From positions 1 to 35,149 of the forward strand of contig NZ_AKJL01000202.1 in the NCBI RefSeq assembly GCF_000282355.1: a DNA stretch of 35,149 nucleotides, in the 5' to 3' direction. This stretch comes from Pseudomonas sp. GM49. GTDB lineage: Bacteria; Pseudomonadota; Gammaproteobacteria; Pseudomonadales; Pseudomonadaceae. The position numbers and the translations under genes are program-made. How positions within the stretch are numbered: position 1 is the stretch's first letter; each line of letters opens with the position of its first letter. Shown here piece by piece: positions 8,561 to 15,715 of the stretch. Under the pieces are notes generated by a model that did no database searches, had not been told where the DNA came from, and saw nothing but the letters and a program-made list of their open reading frames with translations.

Positions 8561-9570
8561 TGAGTTCGCCACGGATGGATCGGTCGCTGCAAGGCATTGG
8601 CCTGTGCACCCTGGGCTACGCGTTCCTGGCGTTGCAGGATGCGGCCATCAAGTGGCTGGTGGCCGATTATTCAGTGGTGACCATCCTGTTCTGGCGCAGC
8701 CTGGTGGTGGTCGCCGCGGTGTTGCTGGCGGGGCGCATGCGCCTGATCCAGCGGGCCTGGCGCTCGCCGAGCCGACGCCTGCTGGTGGTGCGCGGTTTAC
8801 TGTCGATCGTCGCCTGGCTGCTGTACTACACAGCGGCCCGGGACCTGACCCTGGCGGAGATGACCACCCTGTATTTCTCCGCGCCGATCATGGTCACGGT
8901 GCTGGCGGCGGTGATTCTCAAGGAGCGCGCCAGCGGCTGGCAGTGGTTCAGCCTGATCATCGGTTTTGTCGGGGTGGTCATTGCCTGTCGCCCCGACAAC
9001 ATGACCGATCCGTTGCCGATCGTCCTGACCCTGCTGGCGGCGATGTGCTGGGCGTTCACCTACATCCAGTTGCGTCAGGTGGATGAACAGACCTCAGTGC
9101 TGGAGCAGATGCTGATCACCAACGTGGTGTTTGTGCTGTGCATGACGGTCGCGTTGCCGTGGACCCACACGCCGTCACCGACACCGACACCGGCCTGGCT
9201 GGGCATGCTCGGCGCCGGCCTGGTGGGCGGTATCGGCCAGTTCCTGCTGTTCGCCAGTTTCCGCCGCGCCACCGCGACCTTGCTCGCACCGTTCGAATAC
9301 ACCGGGCTGATCTGGGCGTTTGCCCTGTCGAGCCTGGTCTGGGGCACGTTGATGGATACGTCGCTGATGATCGGTGCCGGATTGATTGCGGTCAGCGGCA
9401 CCCTGGCGATGATCTTCGGCCGGCACGCCTCACAAGACGTCGTCGGTGCTGAATGCTCCGTGACGCAGCCCCTTTATCCAGCAACGGCAGATATGGAGTC
9501 CGTTGGCGGCGCTGAAGGTCTCGGGGTTCAAGCACCACTCGAGCCAGAGACCGTCGAGCATCGCCGATAG
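8560..9570 (+). CDS. EamA/DMT-superfamily transporter
   Basis: A 336-aa protein with about ten TM helices in two EamA repeats, for example GYAFLALQDAAIKWLVADYS in repeat 1 and AFTYIQLRQVDEQTSVLEQM at the start of repeat 2. Members of this family mostly export amino acids, metabolites or drugs, although some import. The start overlaps the permease stop, which ties it to the ABC operon. The last 45 or so residues are not membrane-like and lie antisense to the end of the TetR gene (141-bp tail-to-tail overlap), so the C-terminus may be a recent extension. A role exporting a transamination product is conceivable but only inferred. Confidence 0.85.
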   Translation: MSSPRMDRSLQGIGLCTLGYAFLALQDAAIKWLVADYSVVTILFWRSLVVVAAVLLAGRMRLIQRAWRSPSRRLLVVRGLLSIVAWLLYYTAARDLTLAEMTTLYFSAPIMVTVLAAVILKERASGWQWFSLIIGFVGVVIACRPDNMTDPLPIVLTLLAAMCWAFTYIQLRQVDEQTSVLEQMLITNVVFVLCMTVALPWTHTPSPTPTPAWLGMLGAGLVGGIGQFLLFASFRRATATLLAPFEYTGLIWAFALSSLVWGTLMDTSLMIGAGLIAVSGTLAMIFGRHASQDVVGAECSVTQPLYPATADMESVGGAEGLGVQAPLEPETVEHRR

Positions 9571-10065
9571 GCCGATGGCGGCCAGGCGGGTGTCGTGAAT
9601 CACGAAGCCTTCGCTGGCGGCCAGCCCGTCGAGCAACTGGCGGATCAGATCAAGGTAGGCGCGGTAGCTTTTTTCGTGGGACTGGCTGACGTGTTCGGAG
9701 TGCCGGATCAGGCTCCAGAACACCACCCACACGCCGAGCAGTTTCGGGTCCATGACCCTGGGCGAGAACGAGCCTTCCAGGAAGGCATCGATCTTTTGCG
9801 CGGGTGTCTCGGCCTGTTCGATTTCCTGGAGCAGGGCCGTGGTCAGTTCGCTCGCAAGCCGCTGGTAGGTGTCGGCGATCAGTGCCTCGATGCTGCCGAA
9901 GTGATGGTTGAGCAAACCCACGGACACCCCGGCCTCGGTGGCGATGCGCCGTACGGATATCCCGGCATGACCGTCGCGACCCAGGCAGCGCAGAGTGGCG
10001 GCCACCAGCATTTCGCGACGGTCATCGGGTTCGGCGCGGCGGTTTTTCGGGGCATCGGTAGTCAC
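9430..10065 (-). CDS. TetR-family repressor, BetI-like
   Basis: A 211-aa protein with an N-terminal TetR helix-turn-helix: DRREMLVAATLRCLGRDG, then ISVRRIATEAGVSVGLLNHHFG. The C-terminal ligand domain is of the BetI type (MDGLWLEW-like segment LDGLWLEWCLNPETF). It is divergent from the deacylase gene, with a clean 16-bp palindrome in the gap, and convergent with the EamA gene. A matching dyad before the fusion gene suggests that it controls both transcription units. The ligand is unknown; a substrate or product of this pathway is likely. Confidence 0.92.
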   Translation of the reverse strand: MTTDAPKNRRAEPDDRREMLVAATLRCLGRDGHAGISVRRIATEAGVSVGLLNHHFGSIEALIADTYQRLASELTTALLQEIEQAETPAQKIDAFLEGSFSPRVMDPKLLGVWVVFWSLIRHSEHVSQSHEKSYRAYLDLIRQLLDGLAASEGFVIHDTRLAAIGLSAMLDGLWLEWCLNPETFSAANGLHICRCWIKGLRHGAFSTDDVL

Positions 10066-10105
10066 AAGGCTGTCCTTGGGTGAGGTTCCACGATGCCGAG
10101 CTTAG

Positions 10106-10121
10106 TTGAACGTCCGTTCAA
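10106..10121. promoter_or_regulatory. Palindromic TetR operator
   Basis: TTGAACGTCCGTTCAA is a palindrome of 7-bp arms around 2 bp, between the divergent TetR and deacylase genes. It has the form seen for many TetR-family operators and matches the dyad at 4078-4093. Confidence 0.75.
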
Positions 10122-10182
10122 TCACCAGCCTCGACAGCAGCGATACAACGTTTTTCAACGTTCATGACGGGAGGGAAAGCCA

Positions 10183-11199
10183 ATGCCGCAGGATATTTCG
10201 TTCAGTGTGCGCAACAACAACGGCGATGCCGTGCGGGTCGGTGCCTGGCGTTATGCAGGCGATGGCAGCGGGCCGAACGTGCACCTGCAGGCCGGCGTAC
10301 ATGCCGATGAAATCGCCGGGATGCTGGTGCTGCATTTGCTGATGCAACGGCTTCAGGTGGTCGAGACCCAAGGCCGGCTCAAGGGCCAGGTGACCGTGGT
10401 GCCACAAGCTAATCCACTGGGCATCGGGCAGTTTCGCCAGGGGCGGATTCTCGGCCGTTACCACGACGCGACCGGGCACAACTTCAATCGCTCGTTCGAC
10501 CAGTCGGCGGCCATGGCGCGACCTTCGACCTGCGTCCAGCAATGGCAAAAGAAGCTGGTGCAACTGGCCGCCACGGCCGATGTGATGCTCGACCTGCACA
10601 CCGATGACGAGGCCTTGCCGTACCTCTACGTACACCGCAGTTTCTGGCCGCGCGGTCGCGAACTGGCGGCGGCGATGAAGATGGACGTGGCGATCATCTG
10701 GGATGACGGCGGCGACGGTTCCTTCGAAGAAACCATCATTGCCCCGTGGATACGCGACGGAGTCACTGCAGGGCGTATGGCTGCAACTCTGGAGCTGCGC
10801 GGGCAGGGCGATGTCAGCGACCGCTTCTCCGAGCAGGATGCCGAAGGGCTGTACAACTGGCTGTGCGGTTGCTGCGTCATCGATGAGTCCGTGGCGCCTG
10901 CAGACTGGCCTGTCGAGGCTGTGGAAATGGGCCACATGGAAACCATCATCGCCCCGCAACCCGGCGTGCTGATCTTCGAAAAAGAGCTGGGGGATTTTGT
11001 CGAAGAGGGCCAGCGCTTTGCGCGGATTCTCGGGCGGCCGGGCGATCCGTCCTCCGAAGTGGTATTGCATGCCGAGCAAGCGGGGCGCCTGGTGACGCGC
11101 TATCGCGATCGACTGATAGCCCAAGGCATGGGCGTGGCGAAATTCACCGGCAGTCGGGTGTCACGTCACTGGAGAGGCGGGTTGCTGGACCCCAATTGA
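10183..11199 (+). CDS. Succinylglutamate desuccinylase/aspartoacylase (M14) family deacylase
   Basis: A 338-aa zinc hydrolase of the AstE/AspA branch of family M14. The zinc ligands are visible: His40 and Glu43 in GVHADEIAG, and His139 in MLDLHTDDEA. NFNRSF is at 100-105 and a probable catalytic Glu204 lies in ATLELRG. The C-terminal third is the barrel-like domain usual in this group. These enzymes split N-acyl amino acids into amino acid and acid; DoeB of ectoine breakdown is a relative. The start follows GGAGGGAAAG. Together with the ABC importer and transaminase under an apparently shared TetR control, it may free an amino acid from an N-acyl or related derivative. The exact substrate is not predictable. 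Confidence 0.87.
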   Translation: MPQDISFSVRNNNGDAVRVGAWRYAGDGSGPNVHLQAGVHADEIAGMLVLHLLMQRLQVVETQGRLKGQVTVVPQANPLGIGQFRQGRILGRYHDATGHNFNRSFDQSAAMARPSTCVQQWQKKLVQLAATADVMLDLHTDDEALPYLYVHRSFWPRGRELAAAMKMDVAIIWDDGGDGSFEETIIAPWIRDGVTAGRMAATLELRGQGDVSDRFSEQDAEGLYNWLCGCCVIDESVAPADWPVEAVEMGHMETIIAPQPGVLIFEKELGDFVEEGQRFARILGRPGDPSSEVVLHAEQAGRLVTRYRDRLIAQGMGVAKFTGSRVSRHWRGGLLDPN

Positions 11200-11218
11200 T
11201 GCGACGCGGCCCCGTGAG

Positions 11219-12484
11219 TCAGCGCAGCGGCCGAAACGCCGTGCGCACTTCCTCGGTAAAGAGCTCCGGCTGTTCCCACGCTGCGAAGTGGCCACCCTTG
11301 GCCGCCTGATGGAAGTAGATCAGGTTGTGATAGGCGCGTCGGGCCCAGCTCTCCGGCGGGAAATAGACATCGTCGGGGAAGACTGTGACGGCCACCGGCA
11401 GTGTGATGTCGCCGGTCTTCTGTGCCGCGGAAAAAAGCGGGCTGCGACCTTTGTTTTCCCAATAGAACCGGCTTGCCGAGGCGCCGCTGTTCGTCAACCA
11501 GTACAAGGTGATGTCGTCCAGCACTTCATCCTTGCCTGGCGATTGCTGTGGGTCGGCGCCATAAGTCCACTTGGCGAATCCCGGGTGACCGAGCATGAAC
11601 GCTGCGAGGAATGCCGGGGAGTCCGTTACGCCGTAGCCAATCATTTGCGGCCGCGCGGCCATCATCGCGCTGTAGGCCAGGTTTCCCTGTTTAATGGAGG
11701 CGGCCAGCGCGTCATAGGTCGCGCGTTCCTGCTCGGAATACCCCGCAGGCGCGGGACCACCAGCAGCGAGTGCGGCGGTCGCCTCCGGTGGCACCGTCGC
11801 CGGCAGGTTGAGGTGAATGCCCAGTAACCCGGGCACGGACTGACGCGCCATGGCGCTCGTGATAGGGCCGCCCCAGTCACCACCCTGGGCGACGTAGCGT
11901 GAATACCCCAGCCGCTGCATCAATTGCCCCCAGACCCGTGCCACATGGTCCGGGTCCCATCCGGGTTCAGTCGGTTTGCCGGAGAAGCCGTAGCCGGGGA
12001 TCGACGGAATCACCACGTCGAATGCATCCGCGCCATTGCCCCCATGAGCGGCCGGATCGGTGAGCGGGCCGACCACCTTGATGAACTCCAGTACCGAGCC
12101 TGGCCAACCGTGGGTCAGGATCATCGGTAACGCATTCGGCTGCTGCGAGCGCACCCAGATAAAATGGATAGAGACCCCCTCGAGGGTGGTCGTGTACTGG
12201 GGCAAGGCATTGAGCTGCGCCTGGGCCTTGCGCCAGTCATAGTCCGTGCCCCAGTAGCGAACCAGCGCCTGCAATTTCTCAAGCTGCGCCCCCTGGGATC
12301 GATCACCCACCGTCTCTTTGTCCGGCCAACGCGTCGCCGTGATGCGGCTGCGCAGGTCAGTGAGTTGTTGATCCGAAATGTCGACGTGGAAGGGCACAAT
12401 GGCGTCGGCGGCGGGGGCGGCGCTCACCAGGGGCGAGTTGCACAGTGCGAGGGTCATTAGCAGGACGACGAAAGCGGATTTCAT
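11219..12484 (-). CDS. Exported epoxide-hydrolase-like alpha/beta hydrolase
   Basis: A 421-aa protein with a signal peptide ending near SAAPA (about residue 24). An EHN (epoxide hydrolase N-terminal) domain covers about 30-135 and an alpha/beta-hydrolase fold follows. HGWPGS (125-130) forms the oxyanion region, Asp203 in GGDWGG is the nucleophile and His399 in GGHFAAWEQPE is the base. Lysines and tyrosines of the cap domain follow the nucleophile. The start at 12484 sits 8 bp after GAGGAT; ATG at 12490 is too close to it. Export is less common for this family and suggests periplasmic detoxification or juvenile-hormone-hydrolase-like activity. It has no obvious operon partner. Confidence 0.9.
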   Translation of the reverse strand: MKSAFVVLLMTLALCNSPLVSAAPAADAIVPFHVDISDQQLTDLRSRITATRWPDKETVGDRSQGAQLEKLQALVRYWGTDYDWRKAQAQLNALPQYTTTLEGVSIHFIWVRSQQPNALPMILTHGWPGSVLEFIKVVGPLTDPAAHGGNGADAFDVVIPSIPGYGFSGKPTEPGWDPDHVARVWGQLMQRLGYSRYVAQGGDWGGPITSAMARQSVPGLLGIHLNLPATVPPEATAALAAGGPAPAGYSEQERATYDALAASIKQGNLAYSAMMAARPQMIGYGVTDSPAFLAAFMLGHPGFAKWTYGADPQQSPGKDEVLDDITLYWLTNSGASASRFYWENKGRSPLFSAAQKTGDITLPVAVTVFPDDVYFPPESWARRAYHNLIYFHQAAKGGHFAAWEQPELFTEEVRTAFRPLR

Positions 12485-12610
12485 CTTCATATCCTCGTTG
12501 AGAGGTATGCCTTCGTCCTTGCCCGGAGCGCTTGGGTGAAGGCCAATGCTGCTCCCGAGACTGATCCCGTTCGACGGGACGCGCAAGCAGGTTTTATCAA
12601 ACACACAAAA

Positions 12611-12750
12611 CCTGTGGCGAGGGGGCTTGTCGGAATGCCGCACCACCCCGTTCGGCGGCGAAGCCGTCGCAAGACCTGACTGCACCATTTGACAGAAGAT
12701 AAGCGGGGGCCGCTTCGCAGCCCAACGGGGGCAAGCCCCCTCGCCACAGG
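12611..12750. repeat. REP doublet of the CCTGTGGCGAGGGGGCTTG type
   Basis: Inverted arms at 12611-12629 and 12732-12750 enclose a 100-bp core with smaller hairpins. It is the same REP type as the inner arms at 2296-2497 and lies between the hydrolase and DUF6124 genes. Confidence 0.88.
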
Positions 12751-12776
12751 GGCAGCGTTAGCCACAGATTCAGTGA

Positions 12777-13136
12777 TTATTCGGGCGGGTCGATTTGGTC
12801 CAGCACCCGATTCGCCGTGATCTCCGCCAACATCACACTGTTGGAAATCCCCAGCAGGGCATTGCGCGATCCGCCATCCAGATGATCCACCAACTGGTGC
12901 ACCATCACGTCGACCGAGGCCAGGGTCTCTACCAGGTACACCATCAGGGTTTCGGTATCGACCTTGGGGTCTACGGTAAACAGCGAGCCTGGCGTGCGCG
13001 GTGTGGCTTTGATGTCTGCGGTGGAGGGGACGTGGAAGGCGAGTGCGGGTTCGGCGGCTTCGTTGAGCCTGTTTGAATCGGGTTCGCAGGGGGATGTCGG
13101 ATCGGTGTCCGGCGGGTTGGGGGTGACTTTGAACAT
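12777..13136 (-). CDS. DUF6124 family protein
   Basis: A 119-aa cytosolic protein of a Pseudomonas family recognised by its start MFKVTPNPPDTDPTSP, the LMVYLVETLASVDVMVHQLV helix and the C-terminal LLGISNSVMLAEITANRVLD helix. No function is established for the family. The middle (about 30-60) is probably disordered. GGAG precedes ATG at 13136. The gene sits behind a roughly 300-nt region with many hairpins that appears to be its leader. In other genomes of this group, as I recall, similar genes occur in several copies with such a leader, which should be verified. Confidence 0.8.
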   Translation of the reverse strand: MFKVTPNPPDTDPTSPCEPDSNRLNEAAEPALAFHVPSTADIKATPRTPGSLFTVDPKVDTETLMVYLVETLASVDVMVHQLVDHLDGGSRNALLGISNSVMLAEITANRVLDQIDPPE

Positions 13137-13160
13137 GGGAGTCTCCGCTTCATGGTTGAA

Positions 13161-13448
13161 GCTGCCACGTTCGTTTCCAGACGAAGGGGTGGCAGCTGTA
13201 CGCAGGCTGGAAACCCGGGGAAACGGCAACCCGGTAGACCCGAAGGTCTCCCGCGCACAGCCGCCATAACGGAGTGCACACTTAAAAGTGCGCAAGCGTA
13301 GGTTATGAAGGGCGCAGTGGCGCCATTTTCATTTCGGGGTTTCCAGACCTGGCCACTGATGGGCAGTGGCGCGGAAACGATAGAGACCAGGGGCAAGGCG
13401 CACAAGCCGGCGGATTCTGGCGTAACCGTAGGCAACGACGCAAGGTCT
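13161..13448 (-). ncRNA. Structured leader RNA of the DUF6124 gene (candidate)
   Basis: At least six paired elements are seen. An 8-bp stem pairs 13161-13168 with 13189-13196. A stem at 13196-13203/13253-13260 encloses two hairpins (13215-13234 and 13236-13249). A stem at 13265-13270/13302-13307 encloses a hairpin at 13276-13293. A stem at 13339-13344/13373-13378 encloses a 7-bp hairpin, and a stem joins 13384-13388 with 13444-13448. Two stems contain pairs that are G-U on the minus strand but A-C mismatches on the plus strand. The 13236-13249 hairpin reads C(UUCG)G only on the minus strand. Both point to a minus-strand RNA leading into the DUF6124 gene. Confidence 0.6.
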
Positions 13449-13560
13449 TGTAGCCCGCAGGAAATACCCTACAACCTTTTTAAACAAGCGCTCGTGGGCA
13501 ATGTCGAGCGATCCCCACGCGAGCAAAAACATCCCCGGTCAACTGAAGACCGGCTTTCGT

Positions 13561-13636
13561 GTATCGCTGTGTATCAGCGCAGGAGATCCGACTACAACCA
13601 TACAAAACCCACTCTTCACGGATACAGCCGGGATAC
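13561..13636 (+). promoter_or_regulatory. GTATC direct-repeat element upstream of the EGKCG protein gene
   Basis: GTATC at 13561 and 13571, CATACAAAAC at 13599-13608, then GATAC at 13621 and 13632. The offset from the first GTATC to CATACAAAAC is 38 bp, identical to that of the element before the cupin gene at 10-84. It lies about 120-200 bp before the start codon. Confidence 0.55.
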
Positions 13637-13757
13637 ACCACTGGGGCCAAATTGACCTGCCAAAGCGAGATGCATCCCGCACCTCGCAACCAGGTTCATT
13701 AACCCTTGTGGTACGACCAATAGTGGTCCAGCCACGCCATTGATCCGGAGTATCAAC

Positions 13758-14219
13758 ATGTCTCGTATCCAGTCGAACAAAACCCGTATTGGCCTGATCG
13801 CTGTTGCACTGATCGGCGGTATCAACTTCGCGTCCTCGGCGTTTTCCGCCGAAGCCTTGCCGCAGGGCTATCAACTGGCCTCCGCGGAAAAGACCAGCGA
13901 AGGCAAGTGTGGCGAAGGCAAGTGCGGCGCCAGCGAAGCCAGCGCGCAAAAGACCCAGGCCGAGGGCAAGTGCGGTGAAGGCAAGTGCGGCGATGCTTCT
14001 TTCGCGCGCACCGACGCCGACCATGACGGCCGCGTGTCGCTCAAGGAACTGCTGGCCGTGGCGCCCAAGGGCACAGAGGAATTCAAGGCGATGGACACCA
14101 ACGGCGACGGTTTCCTGTCCGAGGGGGAGGTGTACAAGTTCCGCACTAACCAGTACACCTCCAACGGCAAGAAAGTACCGACCGAGCTGTTCACCAAGTT
14201 GAGCCAGGCTAAAAACTGA
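13758..14219 (+). CDS. Exported EF-hand protein with four EGKCG motifs, HvfA-like metallophore precursor candidate
   Basis: A 153-aa protein. Residues 1-31 are a signal peptide. Residues 48-78 carry EGKCG four times, as two tandem pairs (Cys51, 56, 72, 77). Two EF-hands follow with full calcium-ligand sets: D86-x-D88-x-D90-G...E97 and D113-x-N115-x-D117-G...E124. EGKCG repeats are the modified units in HvfA-type peptides, whose cysteines are turned into oxazolone/thioamide copper ligands by a DUF692 (MNIO) oxidase with a DUF2063 partner. Neither partner gene is in this window, and a terminator follows directly, so this looks like a single-gene unit. It may be modified in trans or may bind metal unmodified. 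GGAG precedes the ATG. Confidence 0.85.
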   Translation: MSRIQSNKTRIGLIAVALIGGINFASSAFSAEALPQGYQLASAEKTSEGKCGEGKCGASEASAQKTQAEGKCGEGKCGDASFARTDADHDGRVSLKELLAVAPKGTEEFKAMDTNGDGFLSEGEVYKFRTNQYTSNGKKVPTELFTKLSQAKN

Positions 14220-14234
14220 TTAGCCGCAAACAAG

Positions 14235-14271
14235 AAACCCTTCCTGTGTTGACGCGCAGGAAGGGTTTTTT
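14235..14271 (+). terminator. Intrinsic terminator of the EGKCG protein gene
   Basis: AAACCCTTCCTG pairs with CAGGAAGGGTTT over 12 bp, followed by a T run, starting 16 bp after the stop codon. Confidence 0.93.
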
Positions 14272-14361
14272 GCGTGGGCAGTAGTGGTTTGGTCGTCAGG
14301 TGCGGAATTGCACTCTAGTTGACCACCGATTGCATCGGATTTGACCGGCAGGCTTTGTAAC

Positions 14362-14380
14362 CCATGACCGGCAGAGAGCG
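14362..14380 (+). repeat. 19-bp direct repeat, copy 1
   Basis: CCATGACCGGCAGAGAGCG is identical to 16564-16582. It belongs to a degenerate intergenic repeat with the sense (GACCGGCAG...CGGCCA.AAGCAG). The two copies bracket the block with the NYN, HlyD, tail-fibre and GNAT remnants. Confidence 0.75.
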
Positions 14381-14418
14381 GCCAGAAGCAGCATTCCCAA
14401 ATTCATGCAAGAAACAGA

Positions 14419-14685
14419 AGACTTGCCGCTGCAGCATTTGCCGAAGATTTACTCGAAGAAATCGCCAAGTACGGCGTTGCCAATGTCAAACGGATCTATG
14501 ACGATGGGATTGATCTTCAGTTGGGTGGATGGAAGAAGGGGCTGCTCGACCATTCGATTCAGCCCATCCAACAGTTCGCGTACGCCAAAGGTAAGAACAC
14601 AATAGACAGCGCCTTGACCTTCGACGCAATAGACCTGCTGCTCCAGAATTTGGGCAGTAGCATATTCAGAAAAAAGCTATTTTAG
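14419..14685 (+). pseudogene. Remnant of a NYN-domain (PIN-like RNase) protein
   Basis: An open frame without a start codon reads AAFAEDLLEEIAKYGVANVK, then GWKKGLLDHSIQPIQQFAYA and GKNTIDSALTFDAIDLLL before a stop. This is the central part of the NYN nuclease-like domain found with LOTUS-type proteins in bacteria. The N-terminal DADN segment and the C-terminal SSDSDF segment are lost. Copy 1 of a repeat lies just upstream. Confidence 0.75.
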
Positions 14686-14693
14686 CGATGAGT

Positions 14694-15272
14694 TCAACAT
14701 TGATGCATCACAAAAGCCCCGAAGACAATATGTTTAACCGCCCGATAAATTTTTAACACTTTATCGTTAGAAAGTACTTTCTCACCAGACTGAAAATCCA
14801 CTCGCAATCCAATTTTCCCTTCATAAGTTCCATGAATAGAGCAGGTAAACTGAAAAATACAGTCATAGTAAAAATATTCATCATCACGCAAGTCTTTAAA
14901 AATCCACTCTTTCTCGCGGGCGACCTCATCAGAATGATAGACCACGAAAGCATTCGTCGCCTCCACCACCTCCAAACGCCCCCCACTCTTGATGAATTCG
15001 TAAGCTGACCTACCTGGGTCATTCATGCCAACATCATTACGATCAACGTACACCCTAACCTTTCTAATATTACTACCAACGATATCTACACCGTCGATCA
15101 AAACCGCCTGATACCCCTCCTTAGAACTAACTCCTCTCGAAATCAAATCTGAGTTCAAACAGTACTTCACACCGTCCACCAAAAAATAATTCACCTGCTG
15201 GCTTTCAGTGACAACACTACTCCATATCCACACAGCAGCTAACACTACCGCAACCAGAACATAAAACCTCAT
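14694..15272 (-). CDS. AT-rich hypothetical protein with N-terminal membrane anchor
   Basis: A 192-aa protein I do not recognise. A single hydrophobic segment at residues 3-20 is a signal anchor or signal peptide; the rest is soluble and would lie in the periplasm. Six or so cysteines are present, several in the C-terminal half (YYDCIFQFTCSIHG). GC content is clearly below that of the core genes, which suggests transfer. It starts 13 bp after the stop of a HlyD remnant, with AGGGGA as ribosome site, so it was probably the last gene of a secretion operon. An immunity or accessory role is possible but not shown. Confidence 0.7.
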   Translation of the reverse strand: MRFYVLVAVVLAAVWIWSSVVTESQQVNYFLVDGVKYCLNSDLISRGVSSKEGYQAVLIDGVDIVGSNIRKVRVYVDRNDVGMNDPGRSAYEFIKSGGRLEVVEATNAFVVYHSDEVAREKEWIFKDLRDDEYFYYDCIFQFTCSIHGTYEGKIGLRVDFQSGEKVLSNDKVLKIYRAVKHIVFGAFVMHQC

Positions 15273-15285
15273 GGCTATCGTCCCC

Positions 15286-15518
15286 TCATACTTCCAGAAA
15301 CATGGCGATCAAGGGGGTTGGCACACGATCAATCACCCTGTTGCTATCAATTTTTACTTCAGCTGAAACTGACACCAATTGTGCTAGCTGAGTGCCCTGT
15401 TCCTTCACCTTAACTTTATCTTTCAATAATCGAATCCTGATGTTATATAAAATACCACGCCTTTCATCTTCGATCGTATCATTGGACACGCGGGCAGGTC
15501 GGCGACCGTACCTTCATC
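15286..15518 (-). pseudogene. C-terminal remnant of a HlyD-type type I secretion adaptor
   Basis: The 67-residue frame contains SNDTIEDERRGILYNIRIRL and LVSVSAEVKIDSNRVID, which match the conserved C-terminus of HlyD-family periplasmic adaptors (usual forms: AVEDERLG..Y..RV and MSVSAEIKTGKRRVIE). A further piece, EGTVADLPA, continues upstream in another frame (about 15490-15518), so a frameshift is present, and the rest of the gene is missing. The final residues also differ from the usual LSPL ending. Confidence 0.75.
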
Positions 15519-15715
15519 CTTATCTACAATCGCGCCCAAATGTACGCCACTCGACTCTGCCCCTGACGAAGGGACACTAATGCGAGCGTAGACTAGGCGC
15601 GTCGGGTGAATTAAAAACTCTTAGATCAAAATGCTATCACGGCATTTTTTGTTTAGAAGCCGAAGAGGACTACTCACCCGATTGCATTCCTGAGTCCTAG
15701 CGCCTTTAATCCTTG
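15519..15715. other. Intergenic stretch without recognised genes
   Basis: No gene is recognised here. A small hairpin AAATGC-tatcacg-GCATTT with a T run (15629-15650) may be a terminator. The rest is probably decayed sequence. Confidence 0.5.

Noticed and set aside
7391..8572. A 393-codon minus-strand frame across both permease genes
   Set aside because: Gln/His/Arg-rich shadow of recognised permease genes, with no domain.
13501..13743. A short plus-strand frame before the EGKCG protein gene
   Set aside because: It covers the GTATC regulatory element, has no ribosome site and no recognisable content.
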